Part shown: one piece after another, positions 16,563 to 24,182 of the stretch
Position numbering within the stretch: the stretch's first letter is position 1
Layout of the letters: each line of letters starts with the position of its first letter
NCBI GenBank assembly: GCA_963665765.1
Contig: OY762464.1
Location: forward strand, 186,001-250,000
Source of the DNA: Bin76 sp963665765
GTDB taxonomy: Bacteria; Actinomycetota; Acidimicrobiia; Spongiisociales; ZC4RG35
Direction: 5' to 3'
Length of the DNA stretch: 64,000 bases
Translations under genes and position numbers: made by a program
Notes under the pieces: generated by a model
Told to the model about the DNA's origin: nothing
What the model saw: only the letters and a program-made list of their open reading frames with translations
The model's database searches: none

Positions 16563-17837
16563 CTAGAAGTCGATAACCGTTATCTCGTCGACCGGCCAGC
16601 GGGTAAGCACCTCGGCGCCGTTCTCCCGGACTACGATCATCTCCTCCACCCGCATGCCGGAGCGTCCGTCGGGTTCCTGGGTCTCGACCGCCATCACCAT
16701 GCCTTCCTGGATCTCGATCGGGTGATCAACCGAGATTCCCCGCCAGATCAGAGGCCTCTCGTATAGCTGCAGTCCCAATCCGTGGGCCCATTGGTTGGTG
16801 GTCATCTCCCAGTAGTGGCGGGCGCCGTACCAGTCCATGTGCTCGCCTTCCCGGTCGGGGAATTGCATGGCCACCTCACCGGTGGTGACCCCCGGCCGGA
16901 TCGCCTCGATGGCGGCGTACATCCAATCGCGGGCGCGCCGGTAGGCGTCTATGGAACGCTGCTTGGGCTTGCCAATCGAGAAGGTCCGGTAAACGCATGA
17001 GCGGTAGCCCTGGAAGGTGGCGCTGTAGAAGTCGGCGTACATTATGTCGCCGGGACGGAGCATCCGGTCGGTGGTGTTGGCCTGGTGCTTGGGCCAGGTG
17101 TTCGGACCGCTGGTGAGATACCCTCCCTCCACCGTCCCTCCCCTGCGCAGCACGGCTTCCACCGCCGCTCCCCAGACTTCCTGTTCGAGCATTCCCGGCT
17201 CGGCGGTCTTCTTGATGGCCATGAACCCGGCTTCACAGATCGCCGAAAGTACCCGGAAACACTCTATCTCGTCCCTGGTTTTCGTCTGGCGGGCGGTGTG
17301 GAGAGCATCGGATGCCCCTTCCCGCACGTGCAGCCCCCGCTCCCGGAGTTTGGCGGCCAACGCCGGCTGGGTGGAGTCGATGCCCACCGGATCACGGTGC
17401 ACGTCGTAGTCATGGGCCGCCTCGGTGATCAGATCCGCCATGGTGTTGAGCAGAAATTCCCGAGCCGAGGGCGAGCCGCTGGCGCGGGGAACATTTCCCA
17501 AACCGGGCGCGGCGTAGCGAATATCGGTCAGCCAGGGACAGTTGGCTCGCTCGTTGCTGGCGTGATCGGCCGTGTCCCAATGCACAACATCTCCCCCGGC
17601 GGTGAGGAAGCTGTAGTGATCGGCGCCCGAGCCACCCAACATGGCCAGCCCGGTGACGTAGCGGATATTGGGATCATCCAGCAAAAGCACCGAACCCAAC
17701 CCGGCCTCGGCGATGTGATGCTGAGCCCGAGCCTTCCGCTGATCCCGCATCCGGGCCATGTTGATCCGCTCCTCCCAGTCCACGGCCATGGTTCCCAAAG
17801 TGCCTTCCATGTACGTCGGCTCGTATAGGCCCATCAT
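16563..17837 (-). CDS. M24/creatinase-family hydrolase with an altered metal site
   Basis: The 424-residue protein has a creatinase-type N-domain (LLLDDPNIRYVTGLAM) and a pita-bread C-domain. Of the five M24 metal ligands, Asp269 (YADFYS), His352 (AHGLGL), Glu385 (AVETQE) and a Glu at 398-399 (VEEMIVV) are present. The second Asp of the SDxTRTF motif is replaced by Cys281 (RSCVYRTF). Creatinases lack the metal-binding aspartates, whereas aminopeptidase P and DddP keep them, so this protein is intermediate. The C-terminal ENGAEVLTRWP is close to the creatinase end. It lies 34 bp after the E2 gene in the same direction. I would call it a creatinase-like C-N or C-S hydrolase of unknown substrate rather than a peptidase. 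Confidence 0.75.
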   Translation of the reverse strand: MMGLYEPTYMEGTLGTMAVDWEERINMARMRDQRKARAQHHIAEAGLGSVLLLDDPNIRYVTGLAMLGGSGADHYSFLTAGGDVVHWDTADHASNERANCPWLTDIRYAAPGLGNVPRASGSPSAREFLLNTMADLITEAAHDYDVHRDPVGIDSTQPALAAKLRERGLHVREGASDALHTARQTKTRDEIECFRVLSAICEAGFMAIKKTAEPGMLEQEVWGAAVEAVLRRGGTVEGGYLTSGPNTWPKHQANTTDRMLRPGDIMYADFYSATFQGYRSCVYRTFSIGKPKQRSIDAYRRARDWMYAAIEAIRPGVTTGEVAMQFPDREGEHMDWYGARHYWEMTTNQWAHGLGLQLYERPLIWRGISVDHPIEIQEGMVMAVETQEPDGRSGMRVEEMIVVRENGAEVLTRWPVDEITVIDF

Positions 17838-17871
17838 GTCCCTTTCGTCGCGGTTGCGAAAAATGTCATGT

Positions 17872-19020
17872 TCACACCAGAGATTGCAGTTGGGCGGCGA
17901 GGGCCGCCAGAAATCTTGCTCCCTCCATGCCGTCGAAAACCCGGTGGTCTCCGGTCAGAGTCATTCTCACCGTGGGCGCCGCCTGCCAAGCGCCGTCCAC
18001 CACCACGGGCCTCGGTTTCACCGCTCCGACCGCCAGGATGGCCGCTTCCGGAGGGTTTATCAGGGCGACAAACTGGTCGACGCCCGCCCCTCCCAGATTG
18101 GAAACGGTGAAGGTGCCTCCCTGCAACTGGTCGCTTCGCAATCTGCCCTTGCGCACCGCCGCTTCGATTCGGCGGCGTTCCGAAGCGATCTCCGCCAGGC
18201 CGAGAGAGGCGGCATTGCGGATCACCGGCACGATCAAACCCTCTTCCACCGCCACCGCCAACCCAAGATTGACCTGGGGATGGACTCGAATCGAAGGTGG
18301 ATCGCCATCGATCCAACTGGCGTTGAGGGCCGGGACTTCCCCAAGCGCCCGAGCGGTAGCCCATAGCACCATGTCGGTGTAGCTGATCTTCGGCTCCCCT
18401 TCTGCCCGGCGAGGCTTTTTCAGAACTACCTCCCGCATCAGTTGAAACTGCGGGATGGCGGCCGACCTGGACATCTGGGCAGCGATCGCCAGACGCATTC
18501 GAGACAGTGCCCCAGAGTCCGCGGAACGAGCCTGGACCGCTCGATGGGCGCCCATCACGTCCTCTTCGGTGACCCTCCCCCCCGGTCCCGTGCCCGCGAT
18601 TGCCGCCAGGTCCACGCCCAGTTCCCTGGCCCGGCGGCGAGCCAGGGGTGACACCGGTTTCCTGCCAGAACTCCTGATGGACGCCCGACGGGTCACGTGG
18701 GGAGTCTTTTCCGGAGCGCTCAGAGGTTCAGGCATAGCCGCACGGGGCTTGGGCTGAGGATCGAGGGAAGGTGGTTGAGCGGAGGGATCGTCGGCTATCC
18801 AGGCGATCGGCGTCCCCGTGGCGGCAGTGGCGCCGGGTTCGACCAGTACCGCCACCAGATAGCCACCGCTGGGAGATTCGAAGGCCACTTCCGCCTTTTC
18901 CGTTTCGATCACCGCCAGCATCTCACCTTCTTGGACTCTTTCACCCACGGACTTGGCCCATTCCACCAAAGTGCCCTGTTCCATATCCTGGCCCAGTCGG
19001 GGCATTTTCACCAACCGCAT
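17872..19020 (-). CDS. Dihydrolipoamide acyltransferase (E2) of a 2-oxoacid dehydrogenase complex
   Basis: The 382-residue E2 has one lipoyl domain (1-76; lipoylated Lys42 in ETEKAEVAF), a Pro-rich linker and a peripheral-subunit-binding domain (about 120-160; VSPLARRRARELG). The catalytic domain ends with the active-site TGDHRVFDG, His about 359. It transfers the acyl group from the E1-bound thiamine intermediate to CoA. The matching E1 alpha and beta genes lie about 9 kb away at 28003-30032 in the same direction, and no E3 gene is in the window. Acetoin, pyruvate or branched-chain specificity cannot be told apart here. Confidence 0.92.
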   Translation of the reverse strand: MRLVKMPRLGQDMEQGTLVEWAKSVGERVQEGEMLAVIETEKAEVAFESPSGGYLVAVLVEPGATAATGTPIAWIADDPSAQPPSLDPQPKPRAAMPEPLSAPEKTPHVTRRASIRSSGRKPVSPLARRRARELGVDLAAIAGTGPGGRVTEEDVMGAHRAVQARSADSGALSRMRLAIAAQMSRSAAIPQFQLMREVVLKKPRRAEGEPKISYTDMVLWATARALGEVPALNASWIDGDPPSIRVHPQVNLGLAVAVEEGLIVPVIRNAASLGLAEIASERRRIEAAVRKGRLRSDQLQGGTFTVSNLGGAGVDQFVALINPPEAAILAVGAVKPRPVVVDGAWQAAPTVRMTLTGDHRVFDGMEGARFLAALAAQLQSLV

Positions 19021-19511
19021 GTCACCTCACCCTCCTCCGATAGACTTTCTCCCTCGCCGACGCTTTACTGATGGCTCCAGCGGCAAAGCCACCTCGATCA
19101 GCTTCCGCTTGTAGCCCGTCTTCTGCTGCGCCGACCAGTCCATTCCGTCCCAAATCCTACCCACCCCCTGTGACACCCTTCCTCGTCACGTCGCCACTCC
19201 CAGAACATATCGCGGGAGCACTCCGCGGTTTGATTCAAGTCCTCACTGAACATCGGCTCCTCAACGTGTCCGGTCCGGGGACCCGTCCATTCCACCGTAG
19301 TCCTACCCACCCCCATAGAGCGAGGGCGCGGCTAGTAGTGATCAACAGCTTCACGACGCGCGGACTCAATCCAGCACAGTGTCACACCCCCCCCCTCGAA
19401 TAAAACACGAATAAGACGGGAAACGCGAGAAACCCCAGGTCAGAAGGCCTAATAATAGGAGCGGAATAGAATGGGTAAAGCATCCAAGCAGCGGATCCGA
19501 TAGGAGCCTTA
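19021..19511. other. 491-bp intergenic region without a recognisable gene
   Basis: This stretch separates the divergent E2 and AlbA_2-type genes. Its right part (about 19390-19510) is clearly richer in A+T than the surroundings and would hold promoters in both directions. Two diverged copies of a roughly 31-bp sequence occur at 19137-19167 and 19284-19314 (shared core TCCTACCCACCCC). The open frames here have no familiar protein features. Confidence 0.5.
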
Positions 19512-19618
19512 ATGGATTTCGCCGACATCACGAAAATGGCTCGGGCGGAGAGTCGGAGCAGCTGGAGTTCAAGACAACGACCGGCCAAAGGCAGGAAGCT
19601 GCTAGAACGCTCTCGGCG

Positions 19619-20914
19619 ATGTTGAACGGTCAAGGCGGATCCGTGGTGTTTGGCGTGAATCCAAACGGGAAAGTCATCGGACAGGAAGTCGCTGACAAAA
19701 CGCCGGCGGATGTCGCTGCGGTGTGCCAGGAGACAATATTTCCCGCCTACCCGCCCTCCATCGAGCGAGTCAAGGTACCTGGAAGGGGTGGCCGCGAGGT
19801 TCTTTCAACCACTGTCCCATCCGGCAACATGAAACCATACCAATACAAGGGGGATTACTACGTCCGGTCAGGCTCAACGACGATGACGATGCCGCCGGAA
19901 ATGGTTTTGAGGCTTGTGTTGGAACGCGCTCACGCGTTCGACAGGTGGGAAACCAGTGAGTCACGACGCGAGTCGGACGATATCGACACCGAAGAGGTGA
20001 TGAGATTCCGCGACGACGCCATTGCGGCAGACAGGGCTGGTTTCGATCCAAAGGCATCGGTGTCCGACATCCTTCGGGCGATGAACCTGTTGGATGACGA
20101 TGATCGCCCAAACCGCGGAGCGGTGGCGTTGTTCGGCAAACCTGCGTCCTTCCGCGGCGAGTACACCGTTCTCGGATGCCATCTCGTCGCTGTCGATGGC
20201 ATCCACCTCGGTGAAGATATCCGAGATTTGCAGATCATCGAGAACAATATTTTTGCATCCCTGGATCGGGCCGCGCAATTCTGTGAGGATCACCTCTATC
20301 GTTGGCGTCGAATCAACGGGTGGATAGCGCAGTCGGGTCCAGAAATCCCGGTGGAGGTTATACGCGAGGCTCTTGCCAATGCCTTTGCCCACCGGGACTA
20401 CGCGGTTGCCGGTCGCATACAGGTCCGCGTTTATTCGGATCGGGTGGAAGTTGTGTCACCGGGAGGATTGCCGTTCGGCCTCACCCCGGCCGACCTGTAC
20501 GTGCCTCATGGCTCCCGCCCATGGAACCCGAATATTATGGCATGCTTTTTCAGACGGGGAATAGTGGAGCAACTTGGATCAGGCACCTTGCGGATGATCC
20601 GCCTCTGTGCCGAGGCGGGTATCGGCCGGCCGGTGTTTGCGGCCACCGGAGCGGAGGTGATATGCAGCATCCCTCGCTCCGGCTATTGGCTGGCTCCAAA
20701 GGGAGGGAAAACGGTGGATGTAACGACCGACGAGGCAAAGGTCCTAACAAGGCTCGGAGAGGGACCCGCACAACGCGGTGAACTGGCTGATCTGCTCGGC
20801 TTATGGGGACCAGATGTGTGGGCCATGCTAAACAAACTACGTGAATACGGTCTGATTCATGTGGATGGTCACGGACGCGGCGCCTACTGGTCGCTTGGTC
20901 CCGGAACCAGATAA
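19619..20914 (+). CDS. AlbA_2/Schlafen-type ATP-binding regulator (RecG-like), probable frameshift near its start
   Basis: The frame encodes an AlbA_2 domain (LNGQGGSVVFGVNPNGKVIGQEV), a middle section, an ATP-binding module (IREALANAFAHRDYAV, then RVEVVSPGGLPFGLT) and a C-terminal winged helix. Members are mostly uncharacterised DNA-binding regulators, often in mobile or defence-rich regions. The expected N-terminus (GGESEQLEFKTTTGQ) is encoded in the same frame from 19544, but no ATG, GTG or TTG precedes it in frame. Instead an ATG at 19512 with an ideal AGGAG site (19502-19506) reads MDFADITKMA and then goes out of frame. One missing base near 19542 would join them. So the gene is either recently broken or carries a sequencing error; initiation at 19619 would lose the first strand and Lys of the domain. 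Confidence 0.7.
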   Translation: MLNGQGGSVVFGVNPNGKVIGQEVADKTPADVAAVCQETIFPAYPPSIERVKVPGRGGREVLSTTVPSGNMKPYQYKGDYYVRSGSTTMTMPPEMVLRLVLERAHAFDRWETSESRRESDDIDTEEVMRFRDDAIAADRAGFDPKASVSDILRAMNLLDDDDRPNRGAVALFGKPASFRGEYTVLGCHLVAVDGIHLGEDIRDLQIIENNIFASLDRAAQFCEDHLYRWRRINGWIAQSGPEIPVEVIREALANAFAHRDYAVAGRIQVRVYSDRVEVVSPGGLPFGLTPADLYVPHGSRPWNPNIMACFFRRGIVEQLGSGTLRMIRLCAEAGIGRPVFAATGAEVICSIPRSGYWLAPKGGKTVDVTTDEAKVLTRLGEGPAQRGELADLLGLWGPDVWAMLNKLREYGLIHVDGHGRGAYWSLGPGTR

Positions 20915-20997
20915 CCCTCCACGAATAAGCTGGGAGGCCCGCATTGATCTCCTCCGGGGTTCAGCACTTCGGAAACCGGTTGTTCCCAGTATCGAGT

Positions 20998-21750
20998 TCA
21001 GTGAAGGGTCCAGCCGCCGTCGGCGGTGACTATCGCTCCCGTGACGAAGCTCGGATCGTCGGAGGCCAGGAAGGCGATCACCGCGGCGATCTCTTCGGGC
21101 TGGGCGTGACGCCCCATGGGAGTGCCGGCCAGCATCTCCGACCAGCGTTCCGGATCGACCCGCAGGTCGGCATTCATTCCGGTGGCCACCACACCCGGCG
21201 CCACCGCATTGACCCGGATCCCAAAAGGCGCAGTCTCGAAGGCCGTCGATCGGGTGAGCATAGTGATCGCTCCCTTGGAAGCGGTGTAAGCCGCATGTCC
21301 CCGTCCGGGAAGCACCGCTTCGATGGAACCCACATTGACTATCGCTCCGCCGATTCCGGCCTCGATCATGGAAGACACCACCTCTCTGGACAAAAGGAAA
21401 GGCGCTTTCAAGTTAACGTTGAGCGTTAGATCCCAGGCTATCCTGGAATGCTCCAAGGTGGGTTCGCGGATCAAGATGGCGGCGGCGTTGACCAGAATGT
21501 GAATCCGATTATCCCAGTGTTTGCGGGCAGCCGCCACCACCTCCTCACATGATGAAGTGCGGCTCAGATCGGCGGGGAATCCGACATGGCCCTCACCCAA
21601 TGTGTTGACCACCTTCGCCAGACCCGCCTCATCCCGGTCCACACAGAAGGTGCGGGCGCCGTCCGCCGCCAGCCTGAGGGCGGTGGCCCTCCCAATGCCC
21701 GAGGCGGCGCCCGTGACGATGGCGTTCTTTCCCGAAAGCTGTCCGCTCAT
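20998..21750 (-). CDS. Short-chain dehydrogenase/reductase, copy 1
   Basis: The 250-residue classical SDR has the Rossmann motif TGAASGIG at 13-20, NAAA near 88, catalytic Ser142, Tyr155 and Lys159 (YTASK), and a C-terminal SFVTGAIVTADGGWTL, giving an NAD(P)-dependent alcohol/ketone oxidoreductase. It overlaps the second SDR by 4 bases (ATGA) and is the last gene of the supercluster that begins near 43 kb. An Asp (VDRD) after the second beta strand favours NAD(H). Confidence 0.92.
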   Translation of the reverse strand: MSGQLSGKNAIVTGAASGIGRATALRLAADGARTFCVDRDEAGLAKVVNTLGEGHVGFPADLSRTSSCEEVVAAARKHWDNRIHILVNAAAILIREPTLEHSRIAWDLTLNVNLKAPFLLSREVVSSMIEAGIGGAIVNVGSIEAVLPGRGHAAYTASKGAITMLTRSTAFETAPFGIRVNAVAPGVVATGMNADLRVDPERWSEMLAGTPMGRHAQPEEIAAVIAFLASDDPSFVTGAIVTADGGWTLH

Positions 21751-22499
21751 TGCAGCATGTACCCCCCGTCGGCATACAGAGCTGTGCCGGTCACGAACGA
21801 GGCGTCGTCGCTCAGCAAAAAGAAGACACAGGCCCCGATGTCCTCGGGCCTTCCCAACCGGCCGATCGGCATGAGCCGGGGGGCTTCCCGGCGGTAGACA
21901 TCGGGGGTCATCTCGGTGTCAACCGAGCCGGGACTAACCGCGTTCACCCGGATCCCCAACGGCCCCCATTCCAAAGCCAGCATCTTGGTCATGGACAAGA
22001 GCCCTCCTTTAGAACAGGCGTAGGGAACCTGCTCCGGGTAGGCGATGGTGTCCTCCGCCGAACTGATATTGACAATCGCTCCGCCGACACCGTTCCGGAC
22101 CCAATAATTCGCCGCCGCCTGGCACAGAAAGAAGGGGGCGGTGAGGTTGGTTGCGATTATCTCGTCGAGATTGCTTTCGGACTGGGTCCAGAAAGGAGCG
22201 AAAACATTGACGGCCGCGTTGTTGACCAACCCGTCCAGGCGACCGTACCGATCCAAAGCCTTTTGCACAAGCAGAGACGGGGTATCGGGATCCTTGAGAT
22301 CGGCCACTACGATCGTCGCTGAAGACCCCGACTGTTCCACCAGTTCCTTGGTGGCATCCAAGTCCCGGGCGGTGCGGGAAGTGATGACCAGGTTGTATCC
22401 CCGTTCGGCCAGGACGGTTGCGATTCCTTTCCCGATGCCCCTTCCCGCCCCGGTGAGAATGGCAACCTTCTTCTCTCTCCCAAGTCCGCCGCCGGTCAT
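21747..22499 (-). CDS. Short-chain dehydrogenase/reductase, copy 2
   Basis: The start is placed at the ATG at 22499 (MTGGGLGREKKVAILTGAG), which overlaps the preceding aminotransferase stop by 4 bases; an upstream in-frame start would add 39 unlikely residues. The 250-residue SDR has TGAGRGIG at 16-23, NNAA near 93, and the Ser146/147, Tyr160, Lys164 catalytic set. An Arg after the second beta strand (ITSRT) suggests NADP(H), in contrast with its neighbour. The two SDRs may act in sequence or on different alcohols of the same pathway. Confidence 0.92.
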   Translation of the reverse strand: MTGGGLGREKKVAILTGAGRGIGKGIATVLAERGYNLVITSRTARDLDATKELVEQSGSSATIVVADLKDPDTPSLLVQKALDRYGRLDGLVNNAAVNVFAPFWTQSESNLDEIIATNLTAPFFLCQAAANYWVRNGVGGAIVNISSAEDTIAYPEQVPYACSKGGLLSMTKMLALEWGPLGIRVNAVSPGSVDTEMTPDVYRREAPRLMPIGRLGRPEDIGACVFFLLSDDASFVTGTALYADGGYMLQ

Positions 22500-23851
22500 G
22501 ACGCCATCCCCAACACCGTGTCCAAGGCGGTGGCCGCATGGTCGATGTCCGATTCGGCGTGGCCATAGGCCACCACCCCGGGATGGACGGGGGGCCACAG
22601 TATCCCGTGCGCGCACATGCCGAGCAGCACCGTGCTCAACAGGTCATGATCCCCGGCCAGGATCTCCCGTCGGTTGCGGGGCGGCGCGTCGGTGAAGTGC
22701 AACTGGAAGATGGAACCGAATCCGGTCATGTGGCCCATGCCGTGGGAGTCCAAGACTTCTTGCAGAGCGGACAGCAATCGGGCGCCCAGGACATCGAGAT
22801 GTTCGAGCACCGGTTCGCGCTCCAGAACATCGATCACCGCCATGCCCGCTGCCAGGGATAGCGGGTTTCCGGTGAAGGTACCCGAGTGGAATATACGGGT
22901 GCCCCGGGCATGCGCCGAGGGACCGAGCACCGACTCCATAATGTCGGCCCGGCCTCCCAGGGCGGAAAGGGGCAACCCTCCTCCGATCGCTTTCCCCAAA
23001 CAGGAGAGATCCGGCGTTACGTCCAGATAGCCCGGCGCCCCGGCGGTTCCCAAACGAAGACCGGTCACCACCTCGTCGAAGATCAATACGATGTTGTGCT
23101 GGCGGGTGATCTCCCGAACCGCCTTGGCGAAGTGACGGTCGGCAACCACCGCCCCACCGGTGGAAAACGCCATCGGTTCCATCACCACCGCGGCCAGTTC
23201 CGAAGCATTTTCAGAGATCAGGGAAACCGTGTGCTCCGCGTCGTTGTAGGGAAGCAAAAGTATCTCCTCGGCGATGCGCCCCGGCACCCCGGCCGAGTCG
23301 AAAACGGGCTGCGGACGGTGAGGACTTCCCGCCAGGATCCGTGACCCACCCGACACCAGAAAGTAGTCATCTGACCCGTGATAGTTCCCTTCGAACTTGC
23401 CGTACCGAGTCTTGCCGGTGAAGGCTCTCGCCGCGCGGAGAGCGGTCCGTACCGCCTCGGACCCGGTGTTGGCAAATCGGATACGTTCCAGATAGGGCAT
23501 CAGTTGTCGCAGCCGCTCGGCGAAACGGGCCTCCAGAGAGGTGGGGGCCAGGACAGTGGCCAGTTGACCGATCTGCTCCCGCACCGCGGCGGTCACCGCC
23601 GGATGGCAATGACCCAACAGTGACGATCCCGCACCCATCAGGAAATCAACATAGTCGTTGCCGTCCACATCGGTTACCTGTCCTCCCCGACCTGAAACCA
23701 GCATCACCGGATAAGGCTCGTAGTATTTGGCCGCCCCCGAAACGCCCATCGGCAGGACACCGGCGCCCTGCTTCCACCGGGCGTTCGACCTGGCCGTCCG
23801 CCCCCGGTAGAGGGCTTCGATCTTTTGACGGAACGGCTCCAGATCCCTCAT
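22496..23851 (-). CDS. Class III aminotransferase, glutamate-1-semialdehyde aminomutase-like, copy 1
   Basis: The 451-residue PLP enzyme has NTGSEAVRTALRAARAFTG (phosphate binding), Asp259 in LIFDEVVTG, and the Schiff-base Lys287 in LGKAIGGGLPL. The closest pattern is HemL, but its catabolic setting, the absence of other haem genes and a second copy at 31370-32725 argue against tetrapyrrole synthesis. A transaminase or 1,2-aminomutase acting on a beta- or omega-amino acid in this cluster is more likely (inference). It overlaps the SDR downstream by 4 bases and follows a 331-bp gap after the HyuB gene. Confidence 0.85.
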   Translation of the reverse strand: MRDLEPFRQKIEALYRGRTARSNARWKQGAGVLPMGVSGAAKYYEPYPVMLVSGRGGQVTDVDGNDYVDFLMGAGSSLLGHCHPAVTAAVREQIGQLATVLAPTSLEARFAERLRQLMPYLERIRFANTGSEAVRTALRAARAFTGKTRYGKFEGNYHGSDDYFLVSGGSRILAGSPHRPQPVFDSAGVPGRIAEEILLLPYNDAEHTVSLISENASELAAVVMEPMAFSTGGAVVADRHFAKAVREITRQHNIVLIFDEVVTGLRLGTAGAPGYLDVTPDLSCLGKAIGGGLPLSALGGRADIMESVLGPSAHARGTRIFHSGTFTGNPLSLAAGMAVIDVLEREPVLEHLDVLGARLLSALQEVLDSHGMGHMTGFGSIFQLHFTDAPPRNRREILAGDHDLLSTVLLGMCAHGILWPPVHPGVVAYGHAESDIDHAATALDTVLGMAS

Positions 23852-24182
23852 CCCCGGCCCACCCTCCGGGCACCTCGAACCGCCTGCCGAAAACCCCGAC
23901 CCTCTAACTCGCGAAAATGCCTTGCTAATTCGCGAAATTCCCCGGCCCCCTTTTCAGCCGATGGGCCCGCCCCCGCCACCGCCTCCGTTGGGGGAAGGGC
24001 GCGGTCCGGTGGGTGGGCCGGAAGGCGTCCTTCCAGGTGAATGTGACCTCTCTGGGATGTGACGGTCCGGATGACGTCGGAACGGACCGGGAGGTGTTTT
24101 TGTGACATCTCCAATGTGCGTCGCCAGTGTGACAATGGCCGGGCTGGGGAGGGTCTTTTTTTCGCGACCCGGATCTTGGTTC
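23852..24182. other. 331-bp intergenic region with repeated TGTGAC elements
   Basis: No gene is visible. Four copies of TGTGAC on the + strand begin at 24042, 24058, 24101 and 24128. A short inverted repeat, CGGTCC and GGACCG, lies at about 24063-24088. It is the largest gap inside the catabolic supercluster and could hold an internal promoter or regulator site for the aminotransferase-SDR-SDR genes. Confidence 0.4.

Noticed and set aside
16563..17837. DMSP lyase DddP assignment for the M24 gene
   Set aside because: DddP keeps its metal-binding aspartates; here the second Asp is Cys and the C-terminus is creatinase-like, so the specific name is not justified.
19071..19403. 110-codon frame in the E2/AlbA_2 gap
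   Set aside because: It is Pro/Ser-rich, without motifs or a ribosome site; treated as non-coding.
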